64,000 bases of DNA from JBEKIK01 sp963845975 (GTDB lineage: Bacteria > Planctomycetota > Planctomycetia > Pirellulales > Thermoguttaceae), in contig CAWJUD010000002.1 in the NCBI GenBank assembly GCA_963845975.1, positions 2,170,001 through 2,234,000 of the forward strand, written 5' to 3'. The notes under the pieces were generated by a model that worked only from the letters and a program-made list of their open reading frames with translations, made no database searches and was not told the origin of the DNA. Within the stretch, counting starts at the first letter, position 1; the number at the start of each line of letters is the position of its first letter. Shown here in pieces: positions 43,868 through 56,306 of this stretch. A program made the translations under genes and the position numbers.

Positions 43868-44842
43868 TTATCGCGGTTTGCGTTTGGAGAGCCCTTCGGA
43901 AATGGATTTCTTTTTCGGCGAAGCGGTCTCGCGGATTGGGAGTTTTTCCGCCGGTTCCGCGGCCTGTTCGGGCGTGGAAGCGGATTTCTTTTTGGATTTT
44001 TTAGCGGCGGGTTCGGGGGTTGCGGCTTGGGACGGCGGAATTTTTTTACGTGCCCCTGTTTTTTCGCCGCCTTGCCCCGGCTTGGCGGAGGAAGTTCTGC
44101 CGCCGGAGGCCGGTCCGGCGACGGGCTGTTCCGCGGCCTTCTTGCGCGATTGGGGCTCCACCCGGCGTTTCGGCAGCCGGTTTTGCACGTCCGGATTGAT
44201 TTCCAAAAGGATGCCGCGAATTGCCGGCGCGTACGGATTGGTGGAAAAATCGGCGCCGAATTGATGTAAGAGCGATCCAAACTCCACGCCTTTGGACTTG
44301 GCGATTGCCCGTTCCAAACCCGGCACTTCGCCGGCTGCCGCGTCCTTGTCTGTCACCAGGTCGAGCAGGCGCAACACGCTCATAGTGCCGGTATCGATGG
44401 GGATGGAATGTCCGCCCAGGGCCGCTTGGACCACGTAAGCCGCCGAAAATCGGCTGGCGCCGTCGAGCCCTTCCAGCCATTTGATCGTCGGACCGAGGTT
44501 CTTTTTCCGCTTGTCTTCCAGGTCGAAGTTAAACTGGGCCTCGAATACGGCGTGCAGCACGCGCTTGATGCGATTTGCCGCCAGGCGCGGATCGGGCAGG
44601 CAGGCCATTACCTCGGAAAGTTCCGAAATAGATGTCACCCGAACTTCGTTCCAATCGAAAAATGTGTGCACCAGGGCTGCGAAGGCCTCTTCAGCCGCCT
44701 CGTATCGAGCGTCTTCCAGACAACAGGCGAAGATTAAATGCTCCGCTACCGTCCGGCCCGTATTGGCCGATACCGGCTTGTAATGCTTCTTGAGGATCTT
44801 ATAAACTTTCGCGAATTGTACCGTGCGACTGACTGCTGTCAT
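43868..44842 (-). CDS. Endonuclease III-like (HhH-GPD fold) protein without catalytic Lys
   Basis: The start giving MTAVSRTVQFAKVYK is supported by GGAGG 7 bases upstream. The 324-residue protein has an N-terminal helical part like endonuclease III ('EHLIFACCLEDARYEAAEEAFAALVHTFFDWNEVRVTSISELSEVM'), then 'LGPTIKWLEGLDGASRFSAAYVVQAALGGHSIPIDTGTMSVLRLL', aligning with the HhH and the 'PVDTH' Asp of the family. The Lys of 'GVGRKTA' is replaced ('GASRFSA') and the C-terminal iron-sulphur Cys residues are absent. Residues 225-324 are a Lys/Ala/Pro-rich basic tail. It may bind DNA without glycosylase activity. Family placement is by pattern, not certain. Confidence 0.6.
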   Translation of the reverse strand: MTAVSRTVQFAKVYKILKKHYKPVSANTGRTVAEHLIFACCLEDARYEAAEEAFAALVHTFFDWNEVRVTSISELSEVMACLPDPRLAANRIKRVLHAVFEAQFNFDLEDKRKKNLGPTIKWLEGLDGASRFSAAYVVQAALGGHSIPIDTGTMSVLRLLDLVTDKDAAAGEVPGLERAIAKSKGVEFGSLLHQFGADFSTNPYAPAIRGILLEINPDVQNRLPKRRVEPQSRKKAAEQPVAGPASGGRTSSAKPGQGGEKTGARKKIPPSQAATPEPAAKKSKKKSASTPEQAAEPAEKLPIRETASPKKKSISEGLSKRKPR

Positions 44843-44852
44843 GGGAATTCCT

Positions 44853-44869
44853 CCCGGCGCAGCGCCGGG
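44853..44869. repeat. CCCGGCGC hairpin with TTAAAC tail
   Basis: CCCGGCGC/GCGCCGGG with one A between the arms, then GTTAAACATATATGAC. It overlaps the leader of the EndoIII-like gene and is of the same type as 41553-41570. Confidence 0.55.
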
Positions 44870-44911
44870 GTTAAACATATATGACCTTGTTGCAATGGCA
44901 ATAAACGGTAA

Positions 44912-45313
44912 TTACATTTTGTTTTCCATATCCGGATCATCGCCCGCCTCGGCGGCCTGGTTTTCTTCCGCCGGGGGGAGCACCTCGCGGAGGATTTTCG
45001 CGATCTCTATGGAGCGTTTTACGCCCTGATCGAGTAAAAAGTTCAGCCGCGGAGTATAGCGCATTTCGACTTGCCGGGCAATTTTGGCCTGTAAGAAACC
45101 GGCCGCGCTTTGCAATCCCCGCAGACTCAATTGCTGATGCGTTTCGTCGCCCATCACCGAAACGTGCACCTTTACATGCCGCAGGTCGGACGAAACTTCC
45201 ACGTACGTCACCGTGACGTCCTTGACGCGGGGGTCCTTCAGTTCCGTCAGAATCGCCATGCTGACCACTTCGCGGATGGCTTCGGCAACTTTTTGGGCGC
45301 GTCGCGATGACAT
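44912..45313 (-). CDS. rbfA: Ribosome-binding factor A
   Basis: RbfA binds the 30S subunit and helps mature the 16S rRNA 5' end. The start giving MSSRRAQKVAEAIREVVSMAILTELKDPRV is chosen, 2 bases after the infB stop, which fits tight coupling. The 133-residue product shows the KH-like family core 'VTVTYVEVSSDLRHVKVHVSVMGDE' and 'RYTPRLNFLLDQGVKRSIEIAKIL', then an acidic tail. It is the last gene of nusA-infB-rbfA, and the order is conserved in most bacteria. Confidence 0.95.
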   Translation of the reverse strand: MSSRRAQKVAEAIREVVSMAILTELKDPRVKDVTVTYVEVSSDLRHVKVHVSVMGDETHQQLSLRGLQSAAGFLQAKIARQVEMRYTPRLNFLLDQGVKRSIEIAKILREVLPPAEENQAAEAGDDPDMENKM

Positions 45314-45315
45314 GG

Positions 45316-48153
<2,838 letters not shown>

Positions 48154-48290
48154 CGGGCAACTCCTGCCGGTAGTATGGCGTCAAATGCCGTCGGACTCTC
48201 TTGGATTTGAACAGGAGGGCAGGCATTTTTGCCTGTCTTTTTCCAGCCGGGCAAGAATGACCGGCCTCCTGATTTAGCTATTTTACTTAG

Positions 48291-49607
48291 TTACGGCCCC
48301 TTAGGCGTTTCCCCTTCTTGAGGCGGTTTTTCGGCCGGTTCCGCCGTATTTTCCTCGGCTTGATCTGTCAAATACGAAGGCAGGCCTTCATCCACATTTT
48401 CAGCCGCTGCCAGGCGTTCCTGTTCGCGTTGTTGACGCCGCTGTTCGGCGGCGGCGGCTTCGGCTTCGGCGGCTTTAGCCTCGGCCTGCTGGATAATTTT
48501 ATCGACTTGTTCCTGGGCCAGAGTGCCCATTTCCATCAAGGCGTCCGGCTCGATTACCGACAGATCGTCGTAAGAAAGGAATCCTTCGCCCACCAGTTTT
48601 TCAGCCAAATCGGGCTCCACGCCTTCCAGCGAGGAGAAACCTTTCACGGCCTGTTCGATCTGTTCGTCGAGTTCTTCGCGGGTCATTATTTCGATGTCCC
48701 AGCCGCAGAGCTTGCTGGCCAGGCGCACGTTTTGTCCGCGGCGTCCGATGGCCAGCGAAAGCTGATCTTCCTCGACCAGCACGATCGCCCGGCCCAACAT
48801 CTGGCATAGGATCACTTCCTCCACCTCGGCCGGCTGCAAGGCATTGGGGATCAGCACCTGCATGTCATCGCTGTAGCGGACGATGTCGATGCGTTCGCCC
48901 GCCAGTTCGTCCACGATATTTTTGATGCGGTTGCCTCGCACCCCCACGCAAGCCCCCACGCAATCCACGCGCTGATCGGTGCTGCTGACGGCGACCTTGG
49001 TGCGGTAACCGGGTTCCCGGGCAATCGCGCGGATTTCGATCACACTTTCGGCGATTTCCGGAATTTCCTGCTCGAAGAGCCGCTGCACCAGATGAGGCTT
49101 GGTGCGGCTGAGGATCACCTTCACCCGGCTTCCCTGCTTGCGCACTTCATAGACCGTCGCCCGAACGCGTTCGTTTGGATGATGGGTTTCGCCGGGGATC
49201 TGCTCGCCGCGGGGAAGAATCGCCTCGACATTGGCCAGGGTTACGGTGGCCGCGCCGCCTTCGTACCGCTGGATTACGCCGGTTACGAGTTGGCCTTTGA
49301 GTTCTTCATACTCGTCGAACAATTGATCGCGTTCGGCCTCGCGGATCTTTTGAATCATAACCTGCTTGGCGGTTTGAGCCCCGATGCGTTCGGCCATTTG
49401 CGCCGGATCCAAGGGCACGCCGTTATGGGTGCCGTGGATTGCCCCGTTGTTGCGATCAATTTCGACAACAATATCCTCCATTTCACCGTAGTGCTTCTTG
49501 GCGGCGGAAACCAGGGCCGCTTCGATGCCTTCGAAGACTATCTCTTTGTCGATATTTTTATCGCGGTGAATCGCATCGACTATTCGCAGGATTTCATTCG
49601 CATCCAT
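48291..49607 (-). CDS. nusA: Transcription termination/antitermination protein NusA
   Basis: NusA binds RNA polymerase and nascent RNA to control pausing and termination. The 438 residues hold the N-terminal polymerase-binding domain (1-125), an S1 domain ('GQLVTGVIQRYEGGAATVTLANVEAILPRGEQIPGE'), and two KH domains ('ACVGVRGNRIKNIVDELAGERIDIVRYSDD', 'LAIGRRGQNVRLASKLCGWDIEIMTREE'). The acidic repeats of E. coli NusA are missing, and the C-terminus is a short helical domain and a Glu/Gln-rich tail. rimP, the usual upstream neighbour, is absent; a decayed DUF5107 gene lies there instead. Confidence 0.97.
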   Translation of the reverse strand: MDANEILRIVDAIHRDKNIDKEIVFEGIEAALVSAAKKHYGEMEDIVVEIDRNNGAIHGTHNGVPLDPAQMAERIGAQTAKQVMIQKIREAERDQLFDEYEELKGQLVTGVIQRYEGGAATVTLANVEAILPRGEQIPGETHHPNERVRATVYEVRKQGSRVKVILSRTKPHLVQRLFEQEIPEIAESVIEIRAIAREPGYRTKVAVSSTDQRVDCVGACVGVRGNRIKNIVDELAGERIDIVRYSDDMQVLIPNALQPAEVEEVILCQMLGRAIVLVEEDQLSLAIGRRGQNVRLASKLCGWDIEIMTREELDEQIEQAVKGFSSLEGVEPDLAEKLVGEGFLSYDDLSVIEPDALMEMGTLAQEQVDKIIQQAEAKAAEAEAAAAEQRRQQREQERLAAAENVDEGLPSYLTDQAEENTAEPAEKPPQEGETPKGP

Positions 49608-50009
49608 CGATAATCACTTTTCCAGGTCTAATTCAGACAATACTCTCCTACCCTTCTCGACCGGACCAACGGCCGAGACGCTGCAAAATCTTACGTGGGC
49701 TGAACTTAGTGGTTTTTAGTAATCTGGTAAGCATACCGGCCAAATAAAGGGGTGTCAAGGCGGTTGAACGCCATCGCACATCTTATATGCCCTGTAGAAA
49801 TCATATCCGGCTGGCAAATCTGTATGAATGAACGCTTAATTCGTAGCAAAGATTTATATCATATAGCCCATTAGGGTGATATTTATTATGGTGGAGTTGG
49901 CGGCGATCAAAGACGGGTAAGCCTCCGTATTGGAATTCAACAAACTACAATAGTGTAACTGTGGCCTCACCTGAGAAAGATTTAATTATGACCTGGATAT
50001 GCTTCTGAT

Positions 50010-50336
50010 AACGCAACGCCGGTCAAGGTCTGGGAGGAGGACGTGGTAATTCGCGTGTACTTAGCCGGCCCGGCCGATCCGAATCCAATTTTCTATTTCG
50101 GCCGGGCGTACCGGGGAGCGGAGGGGAGAGTGTATCCCTATCCGCTTTAAGACAAGCTTACCGGAAAAAAGGTCGGCAAAACCTACAAAATGATCTCTTT
50201 GGAGAACGAATATACAAAAATCGGCGTTCTGCCGGAGATCGGCGGCCGTATTTTTTTCCGCCGCCGACAAAACTAATAACTACAACTTCTTTTTCTTTTA
50301 CACTTAGCAGGTGGTCAAGCCGGCGCTAAACGGCGT
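50010..50336 (+). pseudogene. N-terminal remnant of a DUF5107-domain protein
   Basis: A forward frame reads 'NATPVKVWEEDVVIRVYLAGPADPNPIFYFGRAYRGAEGRVYPYPL', then TAA at 50148, then 'DKLTGKKVGKTYKMISLENEYTKIGVLPEIGGRIF'. An extra T in the T7 run at 50251-50257 shifts the frame, after which it reads 'AADKTNNYNFFFFYT', TAG, 'QVVKPALNGVN'. This is the N-terminus of DUF5107 proteins (typical 'VLENEYxxVxILPELGGRI...DKTNNYNFFYxxxVIKPAL'). Two stops, a frameshift and loss of the rest show decay. The large remaining part of the gene is absent. Confidence 0.72.
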
Positions 50337-50398
50337 GAATAAACGGCATGGAAAGCATGAATTTAATACTTGACGATGCACAGGGGTGTATTCACCCC
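50331..50398. repeat. Decayed two-hairpin element before the GH2 gene
   Basis: A GGCGTGAATA motif at 50332-50341 has lost its pairing arm. Hairpin 2 is intact, GGGGTG-TATT-CACCCC (50383-50398). It corresponds to the elements at 21902 and 36084 and lies about 60 bases before the next start. Confidence 0.45.
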
Positions 50399-50456
50399 GA
50401 GGGGAATATGTTATTTTATCTATGTGCAAACTTATATTTTTATCAGGAGATTTGAT

Positions 50457-52856
50457 ATGAAAAAGTGTTTGACATGGTCCCTCTGCTTTACAACCGTCCT
50501 GCTTATTACGAATATCTGCCGGGCGGAGTCCACAAGGACCTATATAGACATCGATTCCGATTGGCTTTTTAGCCGGGGCGATTTTCCATCCGGGTCCATG
50601 CCGGCCTTCAACGACTCCGGCTGGCGCAAGTTAAACCTGCCACACGACTGGAGCATCGAAGGGCCCTTCGAGGCCTCGCTGGGCAGCGCCACGGGCTATG
50701 CGCCCGGCGGGATCGCCTGGTATCGCAAACACTTTAAGCTCAATAACTCCTACAAAGGCTATGCCGTATCCGTAGAATTCGACGGAATATATAACAACTC
50801 GGAGGTTTGGATCAACGGCCAGTTTGTGAGCCGGCGGCCTTATGGATATTCCAGTTTCCAACTTGATTTGACGCCTTATTTGAAATTCGGCAAGGATGAT
50901 AATATCCTGGCGGTTCGCGTGGATCATACCCGGTTGCCCGACTCCCGATGGTACGCCGGTTCCGGCATTTACCGGCATGTCCGCCTGCGCATTAACGACA
51001 AAGTTCACATCGGCAACTGGGGCGTGTTTGTCTCCACTTCACAGATAAAAGCAGACCTTGCCACCGTACGCATCGAAACCACGGTCGAGAACAATTCCGG
51101 CGATAAAAAAGGCTTCTCGCTGCGATCCGAGATCATCGGACCCGACGGCCGCTATTTAGAGAGCCGGACTTCATTGGGAACCGTAGATAATGAAAATACA
51201 CAAACCATAGTCCATCAGATCCCTATTGACCGTTCTAAGTTGTGGTCGCTCGAATCGCCGCTGTTGTACGCCCTTAACACCAGCCTGAACGTCGGATCAA
51301 AGGTAATCGATGATACCTCGACAACCTTTGGAATTCGTTCCATCAAGTTCGATCCGGACAAGGGTTTTTTTCTTAATGGGAAACCGCTGAAGATCAAAGG
51401 CGTTTGTATCCACCACGACGCCGGATGCCTGGGCGCAGCCGTGCCGGAAAAGGTCCTTGAGCGGCGTTTGCGCCTTTTGAAAGATCTAGGCGTCAATGCC
51501 ATTCGCACCAGCCACAATCCGCCCGCCCCCGAATTGCTGAATTTATGCGACCGGCTGGGATTGCTGGTTAAGGACGAGGCCTTTGACGAATTTACCCCCG
51601 GAAAAAACAAATGGGTAACGGGTTGGAACAACGGCTTGCCCGGCCGCTTCGGTTACAACGAGGTCTTCGACCAGTGGGCCGTCACCGACATTCAGGATAT
51701 GATTCTCCGCGATCGAAACCATCCCAGCATAATCATGTGGAGCATCGGCAATGAGATCGACTACGCCAACGATCCCTTTTCGCACCCCGTGCTGGGCAAG
51801 GAATATCAACCCCAGAATCCGCCGGCCGAGGATATGGTCAAATGCGCCAGGCCGCTTATCGATGCGGTGAAAAAACTGGATTCGTCCCGCCCGGTCACCG
51901 CGGCTTTGGCCAATGTGGCCATGTCAGACGCGGTCGGATTGTGCGAATTGCTCGACATCGTGGGGTATAACTACCAGGAGCAACGTTACGCGGAGGATCA
52001 CAAAAAGTATCCCAAGCGGGTCATTTTCGGCAGCGAAAATCATCACACCATGAGCGCCTGGCTCGCCGTTCGCGACAATGAATATATATCCGGCCAATTT
52101 CTCTGGACCGGCATCGATTACCTGGGCGAGGCCGGGCGCTGGCCTAACCGGGCCAACGGTTCCGGGCTCCTGGATCTGTGCGGTTACAAGAAGCCTGCCG
52201 CTTGGTTCCGCCAGAGCCTGTGGACCGACAAGCCAATGATTTATATCTGCGCATCAACCGGCGGCGGTGAAAAACCCCCACGCGTGACAGAAGAAGAAAG
52301 CTGGAACTGGTCAAAGGATCAGATCGTCACCGTGCATTGTTATTCGAACTGCCCTGAAGTGCAATTGACCTTGAACGATAAATCCGTGGGAAGTAAGAAA
52401 CTTAAAGAGGCAACCGACGGCGTTTTGACCTGGCAAGTTCCTTACGAACCGGGAGTCCTCAAGGCCAATGGACTTAAAGACGGCAAAACAGTATGCCAGT
52501 ACAATTTAATGACGGCCGGAAAGGCAAGCAAAATTCAACTCTCGTACGATGTGACCGAACTGGCGGCCGACGGCAAGGACGTCTGCCACTTGGGTTTTGA
52601 AGTCGTAGATGCTAAAGGCGTGTATGTACCGGACGCCGCAAACGAAGTGAAGTTCGAAGTAGACGGCCCGGCCGCCATTATCGGCATCGGCAACGGCGAC
52701 CTCAACGACACCCAAGACTGCAAGGCCCCGGTCCACAAGGCCTATCAGGGCCGCGGATTGGCGATCATCCAGTCCAAGACAGTCCCGGGCAAGATTACGT
52801 TGAAGGCATCATCCGCCGGACTCGAAGGCGCGACTGCCGCATTGATCAGTAAATAA
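50457..52856 (+). CDS. Exported glycoside hydrolase family 2 protein
   Basis: The ATG giving MKKCLTWSLCFTTVLLI is chosen; AGGAGA lies upstream and the first 23 residues are a signal peptide. The 799-residue protein is a beta-galactosidase-type enzyme. A sugar-binding beta domain opens with 'LNLPHDWSIEGPF', followed by an Ig-like domain and a TIM barrel with the acid/base Glu in 'IMWSIGNEID' and the probable nucleophile in 'FGSENHH'. C-terminal DUF4982-like and Ig-like segments follow ('ELAADGKDVCHLGFEVVDAKGV...'). It would cleave terminal beta-linked sugars outside the cytoplasm; the exact sugar is unknown. Confidence 0.93.
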   Translation: MKKCLTWSLCFTTVLLITNICRAESTRTYIDIDSDWLFSRGDFPSGSMPAFNDSGWRKLNLPHDWSIEGPFEASLGSATGYAPGGIAWYRKHFKLNNSYKGYAVSVEFDGIYNNSEVWINGQFVSRRPYGYSSFQLDLTPYLKFGKDDNILAVRVDHTRLPDSRWYAGSGIYRHVRLRINDKVHIGNWGVFVSTSQIKADLATVRIETTVENNSGDKKGFSLRSEIIGPDGRYLESRTSLGTVDNENTQTIVHQIPIDRSKLWSLESPLLYALNTSLNVGSKVIDDTSTTFGIRSIKFDPDKGFFLNGKPLKIKGVCIHHDAGCLGAAVPEKVLERRLRLLKDLGVNAIRTSHNPPAPELLNLCDRLGLLVKDEAFDEFTPGKNKWVTGWNNGLPGRFGYNEVFDQWAVTDIQDMILRDRNHPSIIMWSIGNEIDYANDPFSHPVLGKEYQPQNPPAEDMVKCARPLIDAVKKLDSSRPVTAALANVAMSDAVGLCELLDIVGYNYQEQRYAEDHKKYPKRVIFGSENHHTMSAWLAVRDNEYISGQFLWTGIDYLGEAGRWPNRANGSGLLDLCGYKKPAAWFRQSLWTDKPMIYICASTGGGEKPPRVTEEESWNWSKDQIVTVHCYSNCPEVQLTLNDKSVGSKKLKEATDGVLTWQVPYEPGVLKANGLKDGKTVCQYNLMTAGKASKIQLSYDVTELAADGKDVCHLGFEVVDAKGVYVPDAANEVKFEVDGPAAIIGIGNGDLNDTQDCKAPVHKAYQGRGLAIIQSKTVPGKITLKASSAGLEGATAALISK

Positions 52857-52863
52857 CCCGGCA

Positions 52864-52950
52864 GACCGCTTGCGATTACGCAATACAAAATAAACCGCTT
52901 GCGGTTTCGCGATGCAAAACAAACCGCTTGCGGTTTCGCGATATTTCGCC
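52864..52950. repeat. Three 29-bp tandem repeats
   Basis: About three copies of a 29-bp unit beginning AAACCGCTTGCGGTTTCGCG, the first diverged. Each unit contains the palindrome AAACCGC-TT-GCGGTTT. They lie just after the GH2 stop. Confidence 0.7.
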
Positions 52951-53009
52951 GAAATAAACTACTACTTTGAGATAATCCCCACCCCAATGACGGCGCTTAA
53001 ATGGTAAGC

Positions 53010-54237
53010 TCAAAAACCAGGTCTAACACGGCTATATTGTCTTCCGAGTGTTTGGAGAGACCCGATTCCCAGTGAATGGACTGTTCCAGTTGTTTCGCTT
53101 TCAGCCGATGAATCAGGAGCCTCTTTTTCATTTTCTTCCAAACGATCATCGCCGCGTTCAACCTTGAAACTGGCCGGAAAGGATTGCCACGCATTGCTGT
53201 TGACGCCGTTTCGTATCGATCCTTGGTAGGATTCTCTGCCCGGGCAGTATTGTGACCTTTACAACGCCGGTTTCTCCTGACTTGATGATTCCCGCATGAA
53301 CGGCGACAGCAGACAAAGCGGAATCGGTCGTATATGCGTCTGTTCCCCATATGGCGCCGTTGGCGCTTCCCGTGACCAGGAAATAAAACTCATTGCCGAT
53401 CTGGGAGTTATAATTTTGCAACGTACCCGGATTTGGCAAGACATTGTCGGCCAATTGTTGCAGGTATCGAACCCAATTGCGGATTGCGACCGCTTCATCC
53501 AGTTTGGCCTCTTTTGTGTAATCGTCTTGCATGCGCTTTAACGACTCGATTAACGGCATAAGCAGTTTTCGAATCTTTCGTTGGGCCTCTTTCTGGATCG
53601 GTTTCTTGTCGCTTTCATATTGCGAAATTAACTCACGCGCTTTGGCGGGAAGAAAATCAAGTGACGGCGGGGCGGGATTCGAACCGGACGCGATAGAGGG
53701 CTGTGCGCGGGTTAAATTTAAACTCCCGGAAATCCCAGGAGACGGGTTAAGGTTAAACGGCACATCAAGATCGGGCACCCATGCCCCTTTACCGACATAA
53801 AGACCGATGTTGCCGTGTTCGGCGAGGTAAGGAAAATCGTGGAGTCCGACGCTTGAAAAAATCCAGGCCCGATAGCTCGGCGATCCTATTCGGTAATGAT
53901 AGCCCCGTCCATTTTTTGACGTGGTATAGTATCTTGACTCTTTTTCTTTTGCGGTTTCCGAGGTGGCAAATGGGTCGGTGGGAAGCTCGGAAAGGTAGTT
54001 TGGTACTAGTTTATCCAGTGTTTCAGGAAGCTTTCCCTCGTGATTGTCCGCATACCGATCGACCGCGCCCCAGAGGGTCATGAAATCGCGGTGAACCTGT
54101 TCGAGTTTCCCCCGGTCGTCCGCGGACAACTTCCGGTACGCTTCGGATTCCCTGAAGTTGTAGGGTTCTCCGGCAACTGCACGGCACTCACACAACATGC
54201 AACCGATGACAAGCAGAAGTATGGAAATAGATCTCAT
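53010..54237 (-). CDS. Exported protein with pseudopilin-like and LCCL domains, apparent frameshift
   Basis: The start follows AAAGGAG. The signal peptide is MRSISILLLVIGCMLCECRAVAG. Residues 50-140 resemble the C-terminal part of a type II secretion pseudopilin ('LWGAVDRYADNHEGKLPETLDKLVPNYLSELPTDPFA'). The last third is LCCL-like: 'GNEFYFLVTGSANGAIWGTDAYTTDSALSAVAVHAGIIKSGETGVVKVTILPG'. The frame ends early, but removing one C of the CCC run near 53238-53243 gives 'YQGSIRNGVNSNAWQSFPASFKV', the expected LCCL end. So a +1 indel is likely. The C-terminal end (53010) follows from that correction and is uncertain. Function unknown, but it is extracytoplasmic. Confidence 0.7.
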
Positions 54238-54555
54238 ATCTAATTTCTCCTTTCCCTTAAGGATGTTTACTTCGTTGTCTCATGGTACACCATCTAACCA
54301 CCTTGCATGCGGTTCGCGGCATCGATGGAGTCCGCCGGGTTGTGGACCATTTGTAGATAAGGTCAAAAACCCATCCACAGAATGCCAATTACCGGTAAAT
54401 TGCATTCCCGATTCGGGATGTTAATTGCTGTTATTCATATATGTAGTGAATTTCAAAGCGGCTGATTTTGGGTGCCACTGCTGGCTTGTCAAAAAGTGTA
54501 GGTTGGGGTAGTATTGTCGGTATGAGAAAGCAGCGGCGGGGTCCTTTGCAAGATG
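54238..54555. other. Gap upstream of the LCCL-protein gene
   Basis: No gene is supported. It holds the leader of the LCCL gene and a TGCCACTGCTGGCTTG segment (54472-54487), close to the complement of the AGCAAGCTGGCAGTGGCA found at 7941-7958. Nothing else was recognised. Confidence 0.5.
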
Positions 54556-55848
54556 TTATTTGGCGTCGCCTTTTTCGGTCAAGGTAACGCGGATCATCCA
54601 ATCGCCTTTATCAAAATCTTCGGCAGGTTCGCCGGGCAGCCCGACAAGCGAATGGCCGCTTCCCTCGGCGTCGTAATGCACGAAAACTCCCTTGGTGGCC
54701 GTGGGATTGAAATCCTGCGCACACGATGAATTCACGCGGCACGCGCGTAGACTTGGTTTTTAAATCAACCCAGCGTGGATTTCCCCGTGGAAATTTTGAG
54801 TATGGGAACTGGTTGTCGGCGATTACCTTGAAATCTTTATCGCAAAGCCAGACGTGGAAATTTTCCTTGGGCGGGGCGGGCATTCCGTACCGGGCGCCGT
54901 AAATCCGCACTTCGGTTAAATAACTGGAATCGTTCGGGGCCTCGAAGCGGACCGCGTGGCCTCCGCCGGCAAGACTGTTTTGGCCCGCCGATTTGCCGTC
55001 GTCGTGCGCCAGTTCATGGGTCTTGCCGGAGAGCTTGCCCTCGTCGGCGGTCTCCGCCGTTACTTTGCTTTTGCCGCGTTTTAAGATCAGGATATCTTGA
55101 GCATCGTCCCACCACGGGCCGGCTTGTTCGCCGGCATTGGCCGACAGGGCTTTACCCAGATCTTTGCCCGGATCGGCCGGATCGAATTTGCACTGACCCC
55201 ATGCCCGGAAGATCGGGGCGATCTTTTTATCGCCGACAATGCCGGCAAGCTTTTTCCAAGCCCCGGCCGCCTTTGCCGATTCACTTGCCTTTTGCGAAGA
55301 CAACTGCTTATCCAGGCGTTTTGTGCCGTCTTCTATGTAGTCGTAGCGGTCGGGCCACAGATCGGCGCCCTGCTTGGCGTAAACCGCATCGACAAGGCAC
55401 GAGCCCATATAATGCGCCCAGCCTTCGGCCCCATCGCCGGTTATCCAACTGTGATCGGGAATCAACCGGTACATGGCCATATGTCCCACTTCATGACACA
55501 AGCCGTATATCTGGTAAACTCCGCTTGTGCCTGGTTTAAGCAGATTATCTTGTGAACGAATGGTGAGAAAAATATGGTCGGCGCCGTCGTTGAACAGGTT
55601 GACTTGCCCGTCCGCGTCGACGTTCACTTCAACGCGAATGACATCAGGCATGTCGAATGCGAATTTCTCGACCGCCGCGTCGCGGGCGTAGACACAATTC
55701 GACCGATAGCCTGGGCATATGCCTTGTCAATGCCCGTATACGAAACAATCGCGTGCTCGGACTTAATTTCCTCGCCAACGCAGGTTGTCGATAAAGTTAA
55801 AAGAACGGCCAATGCGGCACACAAAACCTTGGGAGTTATCTTGAACAT
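54556..55848 (-). CDS. Secreted metallopeptidase-like protein, two apparent frameshifts
   Basis: The start giving MFKITPKVLCAALAVLLTLSTTCVG has GGAG 7 bases upstream and a signal peptide. The body has the zinc motif H-E-x2-H in 'YGLCHEVGHMAMYRLIPDHSWITGDGAEGWAHYMGS', as in gluzincin-type peptidases, and resembles basic secretory protein-like peptidases. The C-terminal 130 residues look beta-rich ('GGGHAVRFEAPNDSSYLTEVRIYG'). One base lost near 55690 splits the N-terminus ('IGRIV' into 'YARDAAVEKFAFDMPDVI'), and an indel near 54716 alters the end, which then reads 'FNPTATKGVFVHYDAEGSGH' to the stop at 54556. Family placement is tentative. Confidence 0.65.
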
Positions 55849-56306
55849 GGCATGCTCCATAAAAAAAGGTTGGTGAATTTCATACAAATATAATAACAAA
55901 AAGCCCAAGGACCGCAACCTCTAATGATGCTAACCTCCCATCAACAAATTCGTCATAGATTGTTTTGGGACCCATTAGATACATCGAACCCGAAATTCCC
56001 ACGCGATTACGACGTTTCTAATGCACAAATAGTTCCTCGTATTTTAAATTATTTTCAAAAAGGTCATAATATTATTCTGTCACGCCGGCAATAGGCGTTG
56101 TATGGCTCATGCCAGGCCTCGACGTTGCAATCGCGCTATCTACGGATGGCTTGTTGTCCCGTTTTGGATCCAACAGGCTACTTTTAATGGCATCTTTGCA
56201 CTATAGGGCCGAAATGGATCGGAATAATTTTAAATTTCCCCTAGAATTGATTCGAATTACGGGTATTCGTGAGCCAGGCGTTTGCTTTCAGAACGACAGG
56301 GAGATG
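55849..56306. other. Gap between the metallopeptidase-like and ketosynthase-like genes
   Basis: I see no gene. The sequence is A/T-richer than the surroundings and probably holds the leader of the metallopeptidase-like gene. No repeat of the main families was found. Confidence 0.5.

Noticed and set aside
52864..52950. Tandem 29-bp repeats considered as a CRISPR array
   Set aside because: The units abut without unique spacers, there are only three, and no cas genes are present.
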